Shown: positions 23,351 to 33,344 of the stretch, one piece after another
How the letters are laid out: every line of letters begins with the position of its first letter
How positions within the stretch are numbered: position 1 is the first letter of the stretch
Assembly: GCF_050436995.1 (NCBI RefSeq)
Contig: NC_134745.1
Span: 3,968,001-4,032,000, forward strand
DNA from: Anticarsia gemmatalis
Lineage: Eukaryota > Arthropoda > Insecta > Lepidoptera > Erebidae
Reading direction: 5' to 3'
DNA length: 64,000 nt
Program-made: the position numbers and the translations under genes
The notes under the pieces: generated by a model
Database searches by the model: none
Seen by the model: only the letters and a program-made list of their open reading frames with translations
Told to the model about the DNA's origin: nothing

Positions 23351-25442
23351 CATAAGACCATAAGACGATGTAATGGTATAACCTTGACCCAGTCACATTG
23401 TTACCGCTCTCTGTATGCAAATAATGGTGCGACAGCTAACGAACTCATTCAATAGAATATGCATAATTATACATTGTTTTAAGACTGAACAGTTTTTTTG
23501 AAAATCTTCGGTAATTGACGAAGCTGTTTTTATGTTAAGGCAACGGTGGTGTTATAATTACTCTACACCATTTTTTTCAGTCAGGCAAAATGAATTTGCC
23601 AATCAACGTACGGGATTTCTAAAATTGTTGGAAATTATTTTGGAACAGCTTATATCGATCAACAATCTTATCTTGTTTAACATTCTGAATAGCAAATGGT
23701 TATAATGGCTGACAATACGTGTTTAAAGCTAAAATTTTTAAATTAACAATAATTCCATCAACATCATAACACTACCAGTTATCCTACCAAGGAAAACCAG
23801 CCGTGATTTTACAATAAAGCCAATATCCCATACATGTCTGTATTTAACAGCAAAGACGTCAATCAAAATCACGCTTAACTCGAAGCAACAGGCTTGGGTG
23901 CGAACGTGACACGTCTCCCACAGCTAAAGCGTAAAGACGAAGTACGAACAGTCTGTCGGAATTCGATAAGTGATCTAGAAACACGCGCTGACGTGAAGTT
24001 CCGCATAATTCGCGAGGCAACCTTGCCAACGATTTCAGAATGCAACAATGTGTGGTATTTCTTTTTAGTTGGATAAACAACCTGCGTAGAGAAATCGTGT
24101 ACGCCTGATCGATTGTTTTAAATATCTGAAGCAGCGGTATCGAAAATTTATCTTTAGATACGAATGTTAAGGTACGAAAAACTTTCAGGTTATTTTAATT
24201 ACAATCCAAAATAGCCCACAACACGCTTATGTCAATCTCACGGATTAGTTTTTCAATGACATGATGTGTGAGACCTTTCGGAAAGTAGACATTTGTCAGG
24301 AAACGTTGAAAGCGTCCCGTATTTTGCTGATTACTGGTATAATATTCAATTACGTGAACTGCAATCATATTTTCAAATTGCATTTTATTAACTGCAGCTT
24401 TGTTAATTTAAAATACAAACATAATTCTAACAACAAATTGAGAGTATGCAATGCAACAAGTTTTAAATTATGTTATTATAAACTGCAAGTGTTACATGAA
24501 AATATAATAATATTTTACAACAAATTGAGGTCACGTAGAGACCATTTTCTAAATACATTCGTGTAAATTGCTAGTACAATTGTAAGGCAACCTTATTCAG
24601 TACCTAACTATTAGGCATACAAAAGGCGGCGGAACTCGGTCGTTTTCTAAACGCACAACTGTTGAGACATAAGTTTGTCTTGATTGTACTTTTATAATGA
24701 CCTAGAGTTTTCTGGTCTACGATATTGATTAATAATCTGTGTGTATGGACAATTGCCGAGAGCTAGTATTTTATTCTACTCCTGAACCAGGCGATTAAGG
24801 CGATCTCTGTTACCACTATTATGGAGTTTGTGAATTCCATCCTTAAAGGGAAAACAATTGTTGTGAAAAAGTTAGTTATGTCAAGTTTTTTTTCTGTTTG
24901 CTTTCGTTTTGATTGTATGTTGGTAAAGTCCCAAAAGTAAATAAAGGTTTTTAAAAATAATTAGGGTAATGTTCATATTCCGCTTTGGGTTTAGCATGCT
25001 TAGCATGTTTATGAGGTATTATTCAAAATCTAAACTATGGACTTGAATTGAAGTTAGAATATGACATAAGTCAATCAGGAATTCAGGACCTCACAAACAG
25101 CAATAACTTTAATAACCGTGAACACCGATTGGAGTCCTTAATCAAAAGTAATTTGTTTTAAATTACTAGTAATTCAATAAATAATTATAGTTCAAATCTC
25201 ATCTCCTTACCGGTGTGATCATTGTGCTCTTAACACGTTGTCATTCAATTCAAATCAAGTGATGTATGAAGTACAATCGTTAAATCACTGACGCCGCATC
25301 GAACTAATGAATCTATACCTGGTATATATACTTTTGGATGCAATATTTTGTTTGTTTGTTTGTGCAAGTGTAGTGTAAAACACAAATATTTAATGTAATC
25401 CATTACTGTTTTACTCGTGGGCACGGGACTCTCGCTCAAATA
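23351..25442. other. AT-rich non-coding stretch
   Basis: No supported gene. A moderately GC-richer patch at about 23880-24030 leaves open frames on both strands (60-73 codons), but I recognise no domain or splice context. Nothing else stands out. Confidence 0.5.
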
Positions 25443-25667
25443 AAAGAAGAATTCAGAAGAAGAAGAGCTCCAATGAAAGCAAAATGAAATATTGTTCCGG
25501 AACTTTGTATTCCTTCAAGAAATCTAAGAGATGAACCATCCGTTTGGGAGGAAGAAGAATGTAGGTATTACCATCGTGTTTTGCGTCCAGCAAATGTTAA
25601 TTATTTTGAATGCAGACATTACTTAAAGTTAGGTATGAACACTCGTCCATTTTTATACGAAGCGTAG
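25443..25667 (+). pseudogene. Possible decayed coding fragment
   Basis: One plus-strand frame runs 74 codons from 25443 to a TAG at 25665-25667, with a single internal TGA (25485-25487). It has a protein-like composition rich in charged and aromatic residues, including EEEECRYYHRVLRP and ECRHYLKLGMNTRPF. There is no suitable start codon for the main open part. An AATAAA lies about 25 bases after the stop. It might be a relic of a retrocopied gene, a mobile-element protein or a terminal exon. I recognise no family, and a frame of this length can arise by chance. Confidence 0.2.
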
Positions 25668-26319
25668 TATTCGCTCAATGTGCTCTATATAAAAAATAAA
25701 TGTTTATTCGTATATTCTCAAGAATGCAGACAAGACCTACAAACGTAAGCTAGTAACAATTATTTGTACATTACATGTAATAGTATCGACAACCTTGGGC
25801 GTGACCTTTGTGTCAAACAGAACCTTTCAACTATCACCCGCCGACAATATGTGCTCGTGTTATTTGTGTCATAATATTTTATACCGCATGTTAGCATGAG
25901 ATAAGACTAGTAGACTTTTAACCTCCCACGCAGTATGTTGGTTTGAATTAGTAGAGATTTAAGCAATTATTTCGTTGTACCTTTTTAATTTCGAACGAAA
26001 CTTTCCCTGTGTAATGCTTGGTGAAAATGTGTATACAATATACATCCACGTCTATTGTTGGTATTTCTTAAAAAGTCTATTATTACATGACTAGGTTCGC
26101 GTACTTTCATCCCTATATTTCTTACGGGTTGACCTTTCGTTGCAGAGAGTAATAGCTTCACAGACAGACTTATGCATTTATAATTTTATTAGTGTTAGTG
26201 TCTAGTCCAGAGTTAACCTTATTTTAATCGGACCAAAGATCACCTTTTTTTAACTAATCAGTCAAATCCATTTCAGATTTATTTTATGAACATTGTTTTT
26301 TTATAGTCTAATATCGTAA
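25668..26319. other. AT-rich non-coding stretch flanking the LINE 3' end
   Basis: No gene or element was recognised. The last bases (CTAATATCGTAAT) form the 3' flank of the minus-strand LINE. I could not find a matching target duplication beyond its 5' side. Confidence 0.55.
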
Positions 26320-26348
26320 TTTTATTTATTTATTTATTTATTTATTTA
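26320..26348 (-). repeat. LINE 3' tail microsatellite (AAAT)n
   Basis: On the plus strand this is a run of TTTA units; on the element strand it is an (AAAT)n tail directly after ATTAAGTTTAAAT. Such tails mark the 3' end of CR1-type retrotransposons and are made during target-primed reverse transcription. Confidence 0.85.
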
Positions 26349-26640
26349 AACTTAATATACAAATTTGTATAAAGGCGGACTTAATGCCAGGGGCATTTTC
26401 TGCCAGTCTACCTTAGGGTGATGCAGAGATTATTACGAAGGTGTTTAAAAGAGGAAGGAAAGTGAGTTAAGAAAGAGTGTACAAATAAATAATAATATAA
26501 ATAAGCGATATGAGTGTAAATACATAAACATAAATAATATGTACATAAACATAATAAATATTACTTATGATGTATAAAAAATAAATATAGATACTATAAA
26601 ATATGAGATATATACAATAATAAATAAATATAAATATACA
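26349..26640 (-). other. 3' UTR of the CR1-group LINE
   Basis: This non-coding stretch lies between the ORF2 stop and the tail repeat. Near its end on the element strand is GGGGCATT...CTGGCATTAAGTCCGCC, a candidate recognition site for the element's reverse transcriptase. The rest is A/T-rich. Confidence 0.75.
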
Positions 26641-29598
26641 CTAAGATAATTGTGACGATTCTGCAACTTTGTTCAACAAAAGATCCCGCACTTTGTTCTT
26701 GAACGTAAGACGGTTAGTGGACATCCTGATTTCAAGAGGGAGCGCATTCCATAACAGAACTGACTGGACAGGGAAAGAAGAGTTGATAAACCCAGTAGTG
26801 TGGGATGGACAGAGAAGAGTGAGATTGCTTGAAGAGCGGAGATTACGGTTGTGGTTATCACACAAGTATTGAAAGTAGGGAGTTAGGTAGGCTGGGGGAG
26901 AAGAAGAAGTGAGGAAAGAGAAGAGTGTCGTGAGAGCGCGTAAATTACGGCGCTCACGGATTGGTAGCCACCTAAGTTGAGAGCGATAAGTAGATACATG
27001 ATCATACTTGCGAAGATTGAATATAAATCGAATGCAGTTGTTAAGAAGACGGTCGAGTTTGTTGAGGAGATCTGCATTCAAGTCAAAGTAACACACGTCA
27101 CCATAGTCGATGAGAGGGAAAATTAAAGTCTGTACAAGCATCGCTTTCGTCTTAGATGGCAACATGTTTTTGAGGCGATATAGAGCCCGCAATATGCTAG
27201 TGACTCTGCGACAAACATTGGCTATTTGGGTTTTCCAGCTTAAAGTTGAGTCAATGTATAGCCCTAAATCTCGCACAGCAGACGTCGTTTCAATAGTCGA
27301 GCCATTAAAAACTATAGGTGGAACGTGAACGTGACCAAGCCTGCAGATGTTACGGTGACTGCCTACCAGTATAGCCTGACATTTGGTAGGGTTAACGGCT
27401 AAGCCGAACTTCTCGGACCAGGACTTGATATGTTCGAGGTCGCCGTTCACGACATCAACCGCTGTGGATATGGAGTCCACAGTTCCTTGCGAATAAAGCT
27501 GCAAGTCATCAGCGTACAGATGATACGCTCCTTGAAGATTTTGGGTAACCAGATTAATAAAGAAAGAAAACAATAATGGAGAAAGAATGCCGCCTTGCGG
27601 GACGCCAGAATCAAGTTCACGCCAGCTCGATGAGGATTCACCGAAGTGAACTGATTGCTGGCGTCCTTGAAGATATGAGGAAAACCATTTTATTGCACCG
27701 GAAGATATATTCAGATGAGAAAGGATAGAGAGGAGGATATCATGACTGACGGTATTGAAGGCGTTTGAGAAGTCTACCAGAGCCATCACAGTGACTTTTG
27801 TATCCTCCATCCCCGCCCTAATATCGCCAGTCACTTTAAGGAGTGCCGAAGTAGTGCTGTGGCCTGGTCTGAACCCGGATTGAAATGGACTAAGGAGGTT
27901 ATTGTTGAACACAAACTGTGTTAACTGTTTGTGCACACAGGCCTCGAGCACTTTGGAAAGAAAAGGGAGAATGGAAATGGGTCGGAAGTGAGCTGGAAGC
28001 GACGGATTTGGAATTTTAGGTAAAGGGATAATGTAGGCTTTGCGCCACAGAGAAGGGAAGGAACCGACGGTAAGGGAGAAATTAATGATATGGGAAATAG
28101 CTGGGAGCAAGTGATCCAAAACAGAGACAATCATCCGACGACTGACGTCATCGGCGCCTACTGCATTCGACTTAATGGACAGGATTATCTTCTTTATATC
28201 CTCCGGCGTTACTGGAGAAAAGGAGAAGGATTCAAGATTTGGGCGGGGTAAATCTAAAATGGAACGGACAGTATTGCACTTGGTTTGGTGATCGATAGGT
28301 GTAGTGGAAGTGAAATGACGATTTATATCATCCAAACCAACAGTGCAATGTAAGTCATTACTCTGATGTCTGCCAATACCCAGGGTCCCGAGAAACCTCC
28401 AGATATCGACAGGGGAGGAGGAGGAAAGATTATTGAGAAAATGTCGGCGTTTAGCATTGCGTACCATCTGATTGCATCGGTTTCTTGCAGCTTTAAACCT
28501 AACCCAATTTTCGTCGCAGCGGTCTCGGCGAAACCTGGCAAAGGCCCTGTCCCTTCGTCTCATGGCCATACGAACGCCTTCGGACATCCAGGGAGCGGGT
28601 GGACGTTTGAGCCTAACTTTCCTAACGGGCGCGTGGACATCGAACAGCCCAACAACAGCTTTATTGAAAATACAAATCTTGTCGTCAATGTTTGAAGCTG
28701 TTGTTAGCTGCTCCCAGTTAAGATTAGCGGCATCCGCACCTAATTTGTCGACATTCATACGGCCGAAACAGCGCTTGTACAGAACCTTTGGGCGGGATTT
28801 AGGAGGCTTTAGGGTATAGGACATGAAGATTAAGTCGTGATGAGAGAAACCAGGAGCTGGGTATTGGCCAGAGGATGAGACAAGGGAGGGAGCAGACGTG
28901 AGGATTAAGTCCAGCCAGGTATCTTCACCTTCAGTGTTGTGGTGAGTGGGATGTAGGGGTAGAACGTGAAGGCTGGTGGACTCGACGATCTCAAGGAGTT
29001 TACAGGAACGAGGTGAGCGGGTAGAAAGGAGATCGGTGTTGAAATCGCCCATGATGATTTGATGTGTGTAACTAGACCCTGTAGATTCCAGCACGGACTC
29101 GATGCTGGAGAAGTAGTCAATGGAAGGGGGACAATATACAACGCCGAGAAGGACTTTGACTCCTTTGACACAAACCTCGAGAAAAATAAATTCGGCTGAT
29201 GCAGAGTAATTAGGACAAGAGGAATTAAGAATTAGATAAGGGAAGTCACTCCTAAGGTAGATAGCGACGCCACCACCTCTCTTATCTATGCGGTCGTTGC
29301 GTATTAAAGAGAAACCAGAGAGAGAGTAGGAAGAAGATGGTAGGTGAGGTTTGAGCCAAGACTCTGAAATCAGGATGGCATGAACGTCAGCATCAACGAA
29401 TGCTTCTTGTAGGTCAGCGTAGTGGCTCGGAATGCTTTGTGCATTAAGGTGACACACATTAAATATATTTTTATTTGAGCCTACAAAAGTTTGCCGTACA
29501 AAATCACCGAGCGTACCCTCTGTGGAACAAAAGCTGTCACTTGAAGAAGAGCTGAAATTGTCAGCTGATGCGAAAGAAGCATCATCGCTGCTATACAT
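26641..29598 (-). CDS. LINE ORF2: endonuclease and reverse transcriptase
   Basis: The 985-residue product has a serine-rich start (residues 1-35) followed by an exonuclease/endonuclease/phosphatase domain (about 45-260). Visible active-site stretches there are NAQS (N52), ISESW (E79), VYCPP (Y155), MGDFN (D185, N187), TWLDLI (D230) and SHHD (252-255). The reverse transcriptase spans about 455-730: the finger motif AHFRPISILPFLSKVLE (536-552), FQSGFRPGHSTTSALLK (572-588), ALVDFSNAFNTVSH with catalytic D609, GVPQGGILSPLLF (665-677) and YADD (695-698) with catalytic D697/D698. A thumb and C-terminal region follows without RNase H. This protein nicks target DNA and copies its own RNA there. Endonuclease motifs usually read SDH at the last site, and here it reads SHH. 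No stop or frameshift is present over nearly 3 kb. The first ATG was taken as the start. Confidence 0.95.
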   Translation of the reverse strand: MYSSDDASFASADNFSSSSSDSFCSTEGTLGDFVRQTFVGSNKNIFNVCHLNAQSIPSHYADLQEAFVDADVHAILISESWLKPHLPSSSYSLSGFSLIRNDRIDKRGGGVAIYLRSDFPYLILNSSCPNYSASAEFIFLEVCVKGVKVLLGVVYCPPSIDYFSSIESVLESTGSSYTHQIIMGDFNTDLLSTRSPRSCKLLEIVESTSLHVLPLHPTHHNTEGEDTWLDLILTSAPSLVSSSGQYPAPGFSHHDLIFMSYTLKPPKSRPKVLYKRCFGRMNVDKLGADAANLNWEQLTTASNIDDKICIFNKAVVGLFDVHAPVRKVRLKRPPAPWMSEGVRMAMRRRDRAFARFRRDRCDENWVRFKAARNRCNQMVRNAKRRHFLNNLSSSSPVDIWRFLGTLGIGRHQSNDLHCTVGLDDINRHFTSTTPIDHQTKCNTVRSILDLPRPNLESFSFSPVTPEDIKKIILSIKSNAVGADDVSRRMIVSVLDHLLPAISHIINFSLTVGSFPSLWRKAYIIPLPKIPNPSLPAHFRPISILPFLSKVLEACVHKQLTQFVFNNNLLSPFQSGFRPGHSTTSALLKVTGDIRAGMEDTKVTVMALVDFSNAFNTVSHDILLSILSHLNISSGAIKWFSSYLQGRQQSVHFGESSSSWRELDSGVPQGGILSPLLFSFFINLVTQNLQGAYHLYADDLQLYSQGTVDSISTAVDVVNGDLEHIKSWSEKFGLAVNPTKCQAILVGSHRNICRLGHVHVPPIVFNGSTIETTSAVRDLGLYIDSTLSWKTQIANVCRRVTSILRALYRLKNMLPSKTKAMLVQTLIFPLIDYGDVCYFDLNADLLNKLDRLLNNCIRFIFNLRKYDHVSTYRSQLRWLPIRERRNLRALTTLFSFLTSSSPPAYLTPYFQYLCDNHNRNLRSSSNLTLLCPSHTTGFINSSFPVQSVLLWNALPLEIRMSTNRLTFKNKVRDLLLNKVAESSQLS

Positions 29599-30076
29599 AA
29601 TATAACAAATAAATATATATAAATATAATAATTATAACAAATAGGTATAAAAAAAAAAACAAAATATATAACGGTGCAAATTGCTCTCTGCACCACCCGC
29701 CAGCTAACACACACAAGTAAAAATAAAAAAAACATAACATAAAAGCATCATACTAGAAAAACTTAAAAATAAAAACGGTAAGTGAATTGAAACAAAAAAT
29801 TAAAATTAAAGACATAACAAAACGCAACACCGAGCGTTACTGAACGTAACTCCCAAAGTCACAATGCTGTCATCTGTCAGTTTGACAGCTGACAAGTGAC
29901 AACACTGCGACCCAGTGAGTGTGAAAATAACATTTAAGACAATAAAATAAATACAATACGAGGGTGATTGCTAAATAAATAAAATAATGAACAAATTGAT
30001 GGCCGCGCGTACCGGACTGTGCAGTGCCACTAAAATGCATAAACACACGCTTCAGGATACGATCAAGTACACTTAC
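29599..30076 (-). other. LINE inter-ORF spacer with a dense TGTCA palindrome
   Basis: The spacer between ORF1 and ORF2 is very AT-rich except for about 29830-29935. There the plus strand has TCATCTGTCAGTTTGACAGC then TGACAAGTGACAACACTGCG, a cluster of TGTCA/TGACA words forming overlapping palindromes. A spacer of about 480 bp is long for a two-ORF LINE and cannot be explained by overlapping or stop-restart translation. It could hold an internal promoter, or mark the 5' end of an ORF2-only element inserted beside ORF1. A GTAAGT word at 30068-30073 on the minus strand could act as a splice donor. Confidence 0.5.
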
Positions 30077-30757
30077 TTAGATCTTACGCGGTTTAGCAGA
30101 TCCCGCCGCAGATGATCCTGTGTTCGCCGCTCCGTGCCTCGGCCGGGATGGGACTGCAGTGGCCACCTTTGGATGCAGGGCAGTTAACGACTTCAGCTCT
30201 TCCAAGGTGACGATCTTATGTCGTTGATCCATAGTTTTGACGACGATGATGCCGTCCTGAGTCCAACAGTCCTTCAACCCAAAATGCTGCCGGGCCCTCG
30301 CAAATACAGTTTGGCGGGTCCTCGTCAGGAACTCCCGGACCGATATTGACGTCCCGCGCAGTTTCGCCTTGGCTCGCCAGACAGATGACCGGACCTCTGC
30401 ATCCGAGAAGCGCACTAGAATTGGTCGATGGTGCTTACCTCCGGGGGTGCCAATCCTGTGACATACCCTGATGGAAGCAGCAGTGACGGTGGTCAAGCCC
30501 AACTTGGCATGGAGAATGCTGGAGGCCATACTTTGCCGGTCTATGTTCTCAGTCTCCGGAATTCCAAGGAAGAGGAGATCCTTCCTCCGATGCCTCGTCT
30601 CTATGGAGTCCACCATCCGTGCACATTCAGCAACTTGTTGTCGGAGCAAACTGAGGACACCAAAAATGAGCTCACGGAAAGTCCGGAACTCCTCCGCCAC
30701 CTTCGCCACTGTGTCCTTCGCAGCACCCGTCTGCAGTTGGGCCTCCAGTTCAGCCAT
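30077..30757 (-). CDS. LINE ORF1: coiled-coil, RRM-like RNA-binding protein
   Basis: The 226-residue product starts MAELEAQLQTGAAKDTVAKV and continues with heptad-like hydrophobics and charged residues to about residue 55, consistent with a coiled coil for multimerisation. An RRM-like and C-terminal nucleic-acid-binding region typical of L1/CR1-type ORF1 proteins follows, from RKDLLFLGIPE (about 58-69) through IRVCHRIG and PILVRFSD to IVVKTMDQRHKIVTLEELKSL. The tail is basic (PSRPRHG, KPRKI). No CCHC knuckle or PHD finger is seen. An in-frame TAG lies immediately before the ATG, which fixes the start unless the bases AATTAG are a splice acceptor. ORF1 proteins coat the element RNA and act as chaperones. 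Confidence 0.85.
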   Translation of the reverse strand: MAELEAQLQTGAAKDTVAKVAEEFRTFRELIFGVLSLLRQQVAECARMVDSIETRHRRKDLLFLGIPETENIDRQSMASSILHAKLGLTTVTAASIRVCHRIGTPGGKHHRPILVRFSDAEVRSSVWRAKAKLRGTSISVREFLTRTRQTVFARARQHFGLKDCWTQDGIIVVKTMDQRHKIVTLEELKSLTALHPKVATAVPSRPRHGAANTGSSAAGSAKPRKI

Positions 30758-30790
30758 CTAATTTTAGATTAACAATTCAGACAATTCACA

Positions 30791-31420
30791 ATTATTATTT
30801 GAAATTGTTACAACTTTATCTCTGCCTAATGACCTTCAGTGGAAAACATTCCTTATTTTTTATCAGACAAAGCTCAATTTGCTGTGACAGTTGTCAATCT
30901 GTGGTCAAGACCGCACGGGTCATTTTGGTCAGCCATTTATATCCGCATTGTTCACAATGTCGTAGATTTAACGCAATAATAAAGGCAGGTTTAGCCTTCT
31001 TTTTAATTTGCATTGTTACAAAGACTGGACAAGAGTTAACATAGCAAAGTTAATGATAGTAGGTAATCATAATCAAAATATATAATTTTGCTGTCTTACG
31101 TTACAAACTGTAATATGATATTTCAAATTACGTACAAATGTACATATGTATTTTTCCACTCCTTTGTATAGTAAGTTTTCATGTGAAATTGGCCATTAGC
31201 TTTTTGCTGAGGTCTCCCTCAAAAGAAAACTCTTCGCAAGGTAGGTCGGTAAAACCGATGATAACTTGATTCGAAACTACTCTTGAAGGATCTCTAACAG
31301 AAGCCGAACTTCTATCCAAATTTTGACACATAATTTGTTGACACGGTCAGACCTTTTGAATGTGATAAAATAGATCACAGAGTAATATTGAACAAGATGT
31401 AATTTGTTTTTTTTTACTTA
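30791..31420. other. Possible LINE 5' UTR followed by AT-rich DNA
   Basis: The first 150 bases or so may be 5' UTR of the minus-strand LINE. A candidate 5' terminus lies near the TGTGACAGTTGTCAATC words at about 30880-30900, but without a target duplication I cannot place the end. The rest holds nothing recognisable. Confidence 0.35.
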
Positions 31421-31424
31421 TCCG

Positions 31425-31560
31425 GACTAAATGTTCTTCTGCTGGGCAAAGGTTTTTCCACGGGTTCAAATACCTCACCTTGTTTATTACCCAGGTCATT
31501 CATCTTGGAATATACGCACATTATCCTCGCCACCAGTTTTGTTAATGTCGTGTACAAACT
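31425..31560 (+). mobile_element. Decayed retroelement fragment
   Basis: The words TTCTTCTGCTGGGCAAAGG, GTCATTCATCTTGGAA and GTTAATGTCGTG, in this order and spacing, resemble the 'CTGCTGGGCAAAGGCC...TTTAATGTCGTC' region of a very common lepidopteran non-LTR repeat. The match is from memory and the copy is badly eroded. No intact frame remains. Confidence 0.35.
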
Positions 31561-33242
31561 TTATAAAAATCCATCATAATTATTTCATCTCGCTGACAAC
31601 CTATAATTTTATTGATTGACTGGCGTATTTAAAACTCGTTACTTTATCCAAATATGGCGGAGTAATGTACATAGCACAATTACAAGAAGACGCGGTAGTA
31701 GCATTTCTGTACACTTGTTGAAAATATCATAAAATGTTAAGGTTTGTTGTGATGTTTGTCCGGGTATGGTACAAGTAATTTAATACTACTTTCTTGATTA
31801 AAAGACGTAAATTAAGCCTGCTACTGTTCTACCGGGTGGCGTGAATTTAATCTCACAATGACATGCTGTCATGTTTTTGTTTTTCAGGTCCATATTTCAT
31901 TCTCAAGACTTGTTGATTGGTGGTTGTCCTGGCTCATGGGCATGAACAAATTTAAGTGGTTCGAGCACTCCTTGTGAAGGGCCTCTAAATCGGGATAACC
32001 GTGTGGCGTGACGTTTGCGGTACATGCTTCAGCAGTCACTTCATCCCACTGCACGCCACCGAACTGTCAAGTCCCGCGTAACCTTGCCTTTACTCCACCT
32101 AGGGTACGAGTACTGTACTCCAGATGTACGAGTTATAAATACTCCAAGTTAAAAAGAAACATGTTTAGTAACAATAATATTAATTAAACTCTCAGGCATG
32201 CAAGGTTTTTAATATCCTCACTGTGTATCTTTTTTCTCACTGTTTATTTGATTAAATAGGTTGTCTATTATCTGATAAAGAAGCTCACATTTATGCAGAC
32301 GGAAGCTGCGAGTAAATTTGTACTTGCATGTACATAATGCACGTTAATTATACAAAGCTGTTGTTTAAAGCAGTAATCATTCTTTATTCCACAGAAACCT
32401 TTGTTGGGCTCCAATTATAACTGGTTTAATCGTAGCTCCAATCGAAAACTGTGGAAAAAACACCAGTTTAACAGAATTATTTACTAAATTATGGTTTTTA
32501 ACTTAAAGGGTACCAAGAAACAAAGAAATAACTGCTTGCATGTCGCTTTTATGTGCACACTCATTAATTTAGACATTAAAATTAATCATTTTTTACTCGC
32601 CTACGTTCTTAATGCCCGCAATAAAACAATTAAAGCCATATTTGCAGAAAAACGCGGAAACCTTTTCCGCAATTCCATGGAACACAAAACATACATTTGC
32701 ATAGAGAAGCCATTTTGAACTGAGAATATTCTCAAAACTGTGTAATTATTCAGTCATAAGGTCTGTAACTGTGGCTAATTGTGCTACCAAGTTTGTATAA
32801 AATTGCTACCTAACAAAGAAAATAAGATTACTGCACTACCAAATGTGCAAAATTGTATTAAAACCGCATTACCTTGTATAGTCTTCGCAAGTATTCTTTA
32901 GTTCTCTAGATTGTCTTCTCAGGAAAGCTAATCGCTCATCTTATCTTGGCGCCTAAATTAAGGGCCATTTATTTTCATTATTCATTTACGGTGGCTGAGT
33001 TTTAAGCGTAACTGTTACGCATTTCTACGTAACAGTTCTAACAATAAGCATAACTTGACATAAGAGTATAATTTTGAATACTTATGTAGATAAAATCGGG
33101 ACTATTTTCAGAATAAGAATGTTTAAAATGTTAAATACTTACGGGTACTATACCTTTAAAGCAGTGGTCTCATTTCCTAGATAATTTGTTATGAGATATC
33201 TACAATCTACATGTTCCATAGTTCCTTACTATTATTCTCATG
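31561..33242. other. Non-coding stretch with one GC-rich unassigned patch
   Basis: About 31970-32110 is markedly richer in GC than its surroundings (for example GTGTGGCGTGACGTTTGCGG and CACTGCACGCCACCGAACTG). It shows no usable frame and looks like part of an interspersed repeat that I cannot name. The remainder is AT-rich with nothing recognised. Confidence 0.45.
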
Positions 33243-33256
33243 TTATACGAATCGAG
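33243..33256 (+). repeat. Target-site duplication, left copy
   Basis: TTATACGAATCGAG occurs here and exactly again at 33345-33358, flanking an 88-bp retroelement fragment. Confidence 0.9.
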
Positions 33257-33344
33257 GTCATTAAAGGATATAGGCCCTACGTTATTACGGGAGGAGACCC
33301 TTGCCCAGCAGTGGGACAGTAATGGGTTAAATTTATTTATTTAT
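33257..33344 (+). mobile_element. 5'-truncated retroelement (LINE 3' end or SINE)
   Basis: The insert contains GGGAGGAGACCCTTGCCCAG and CAGTGGGACAGTAATGGG, the 3' signature shared with 18335-18437, and ends in a TTTA-type tail. Exact 14-bp target duplications define both ends. The very short length reflects strong 5' truncation during target-primed reverse transcription. No coding capacity. Confidence 0.88.

Larger units (their letters stand above)
26320..30790 (-). mobile_element. Near-full-length CR1-group LINE
   Basis: Reading on the minus strand the order is ORF1 (30757-30077), a spacer of about 480 bp, ORF2 (29598-26641), a 3' UTR of about 300 bp and an (AAAT)n tail at 26320-26348. The two-ORF layout, an apurinic-type endonuclease before the reverse transcriptase, the lack of an RNase H domain and a short-repeat tail instead of poly(A) place it in the CR1/Jockey superfamily of non-LTR retrotransposons. 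The exact clade (CR1, Daphne, Kiri and others) cannot be decided by eye. The 3' UTR contains GGCATTAAGTCCGCC, a word I associate with lepidopteran LINE 3' ends. Both frames are free of stops and frameshifts. The 5' boundary is uncertain (30760 or later), because no target duplication was found. Confidence 0.9.

Noticed and set aside
24261..24566. 101-codon plus-strand frame
   Set aside because: Rich in N, K, I and F as expected from AT content, with no recognisable domain or regulatory context.
28366..28819. Long open frames on the plus strand across the LINE
   Set aside because: They are antisense shadows of ORF2; the minus-strand frame has clear endonuclease and reverse transcriptase motifs.
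30428..30772. Plus-strand frames of 96-114 codons opposite LINE ORF1
   Set aside because: Antisense to ORF1, with no domain. The minus-strand frame matches known ORF1 organisation.
30880..31130. 5' target duplication of the LINE
   Set aside because: The 3' flank (CTAATATCGTAAT) has no convincing match near the ORF1 side, so I left the 5' end undefined.
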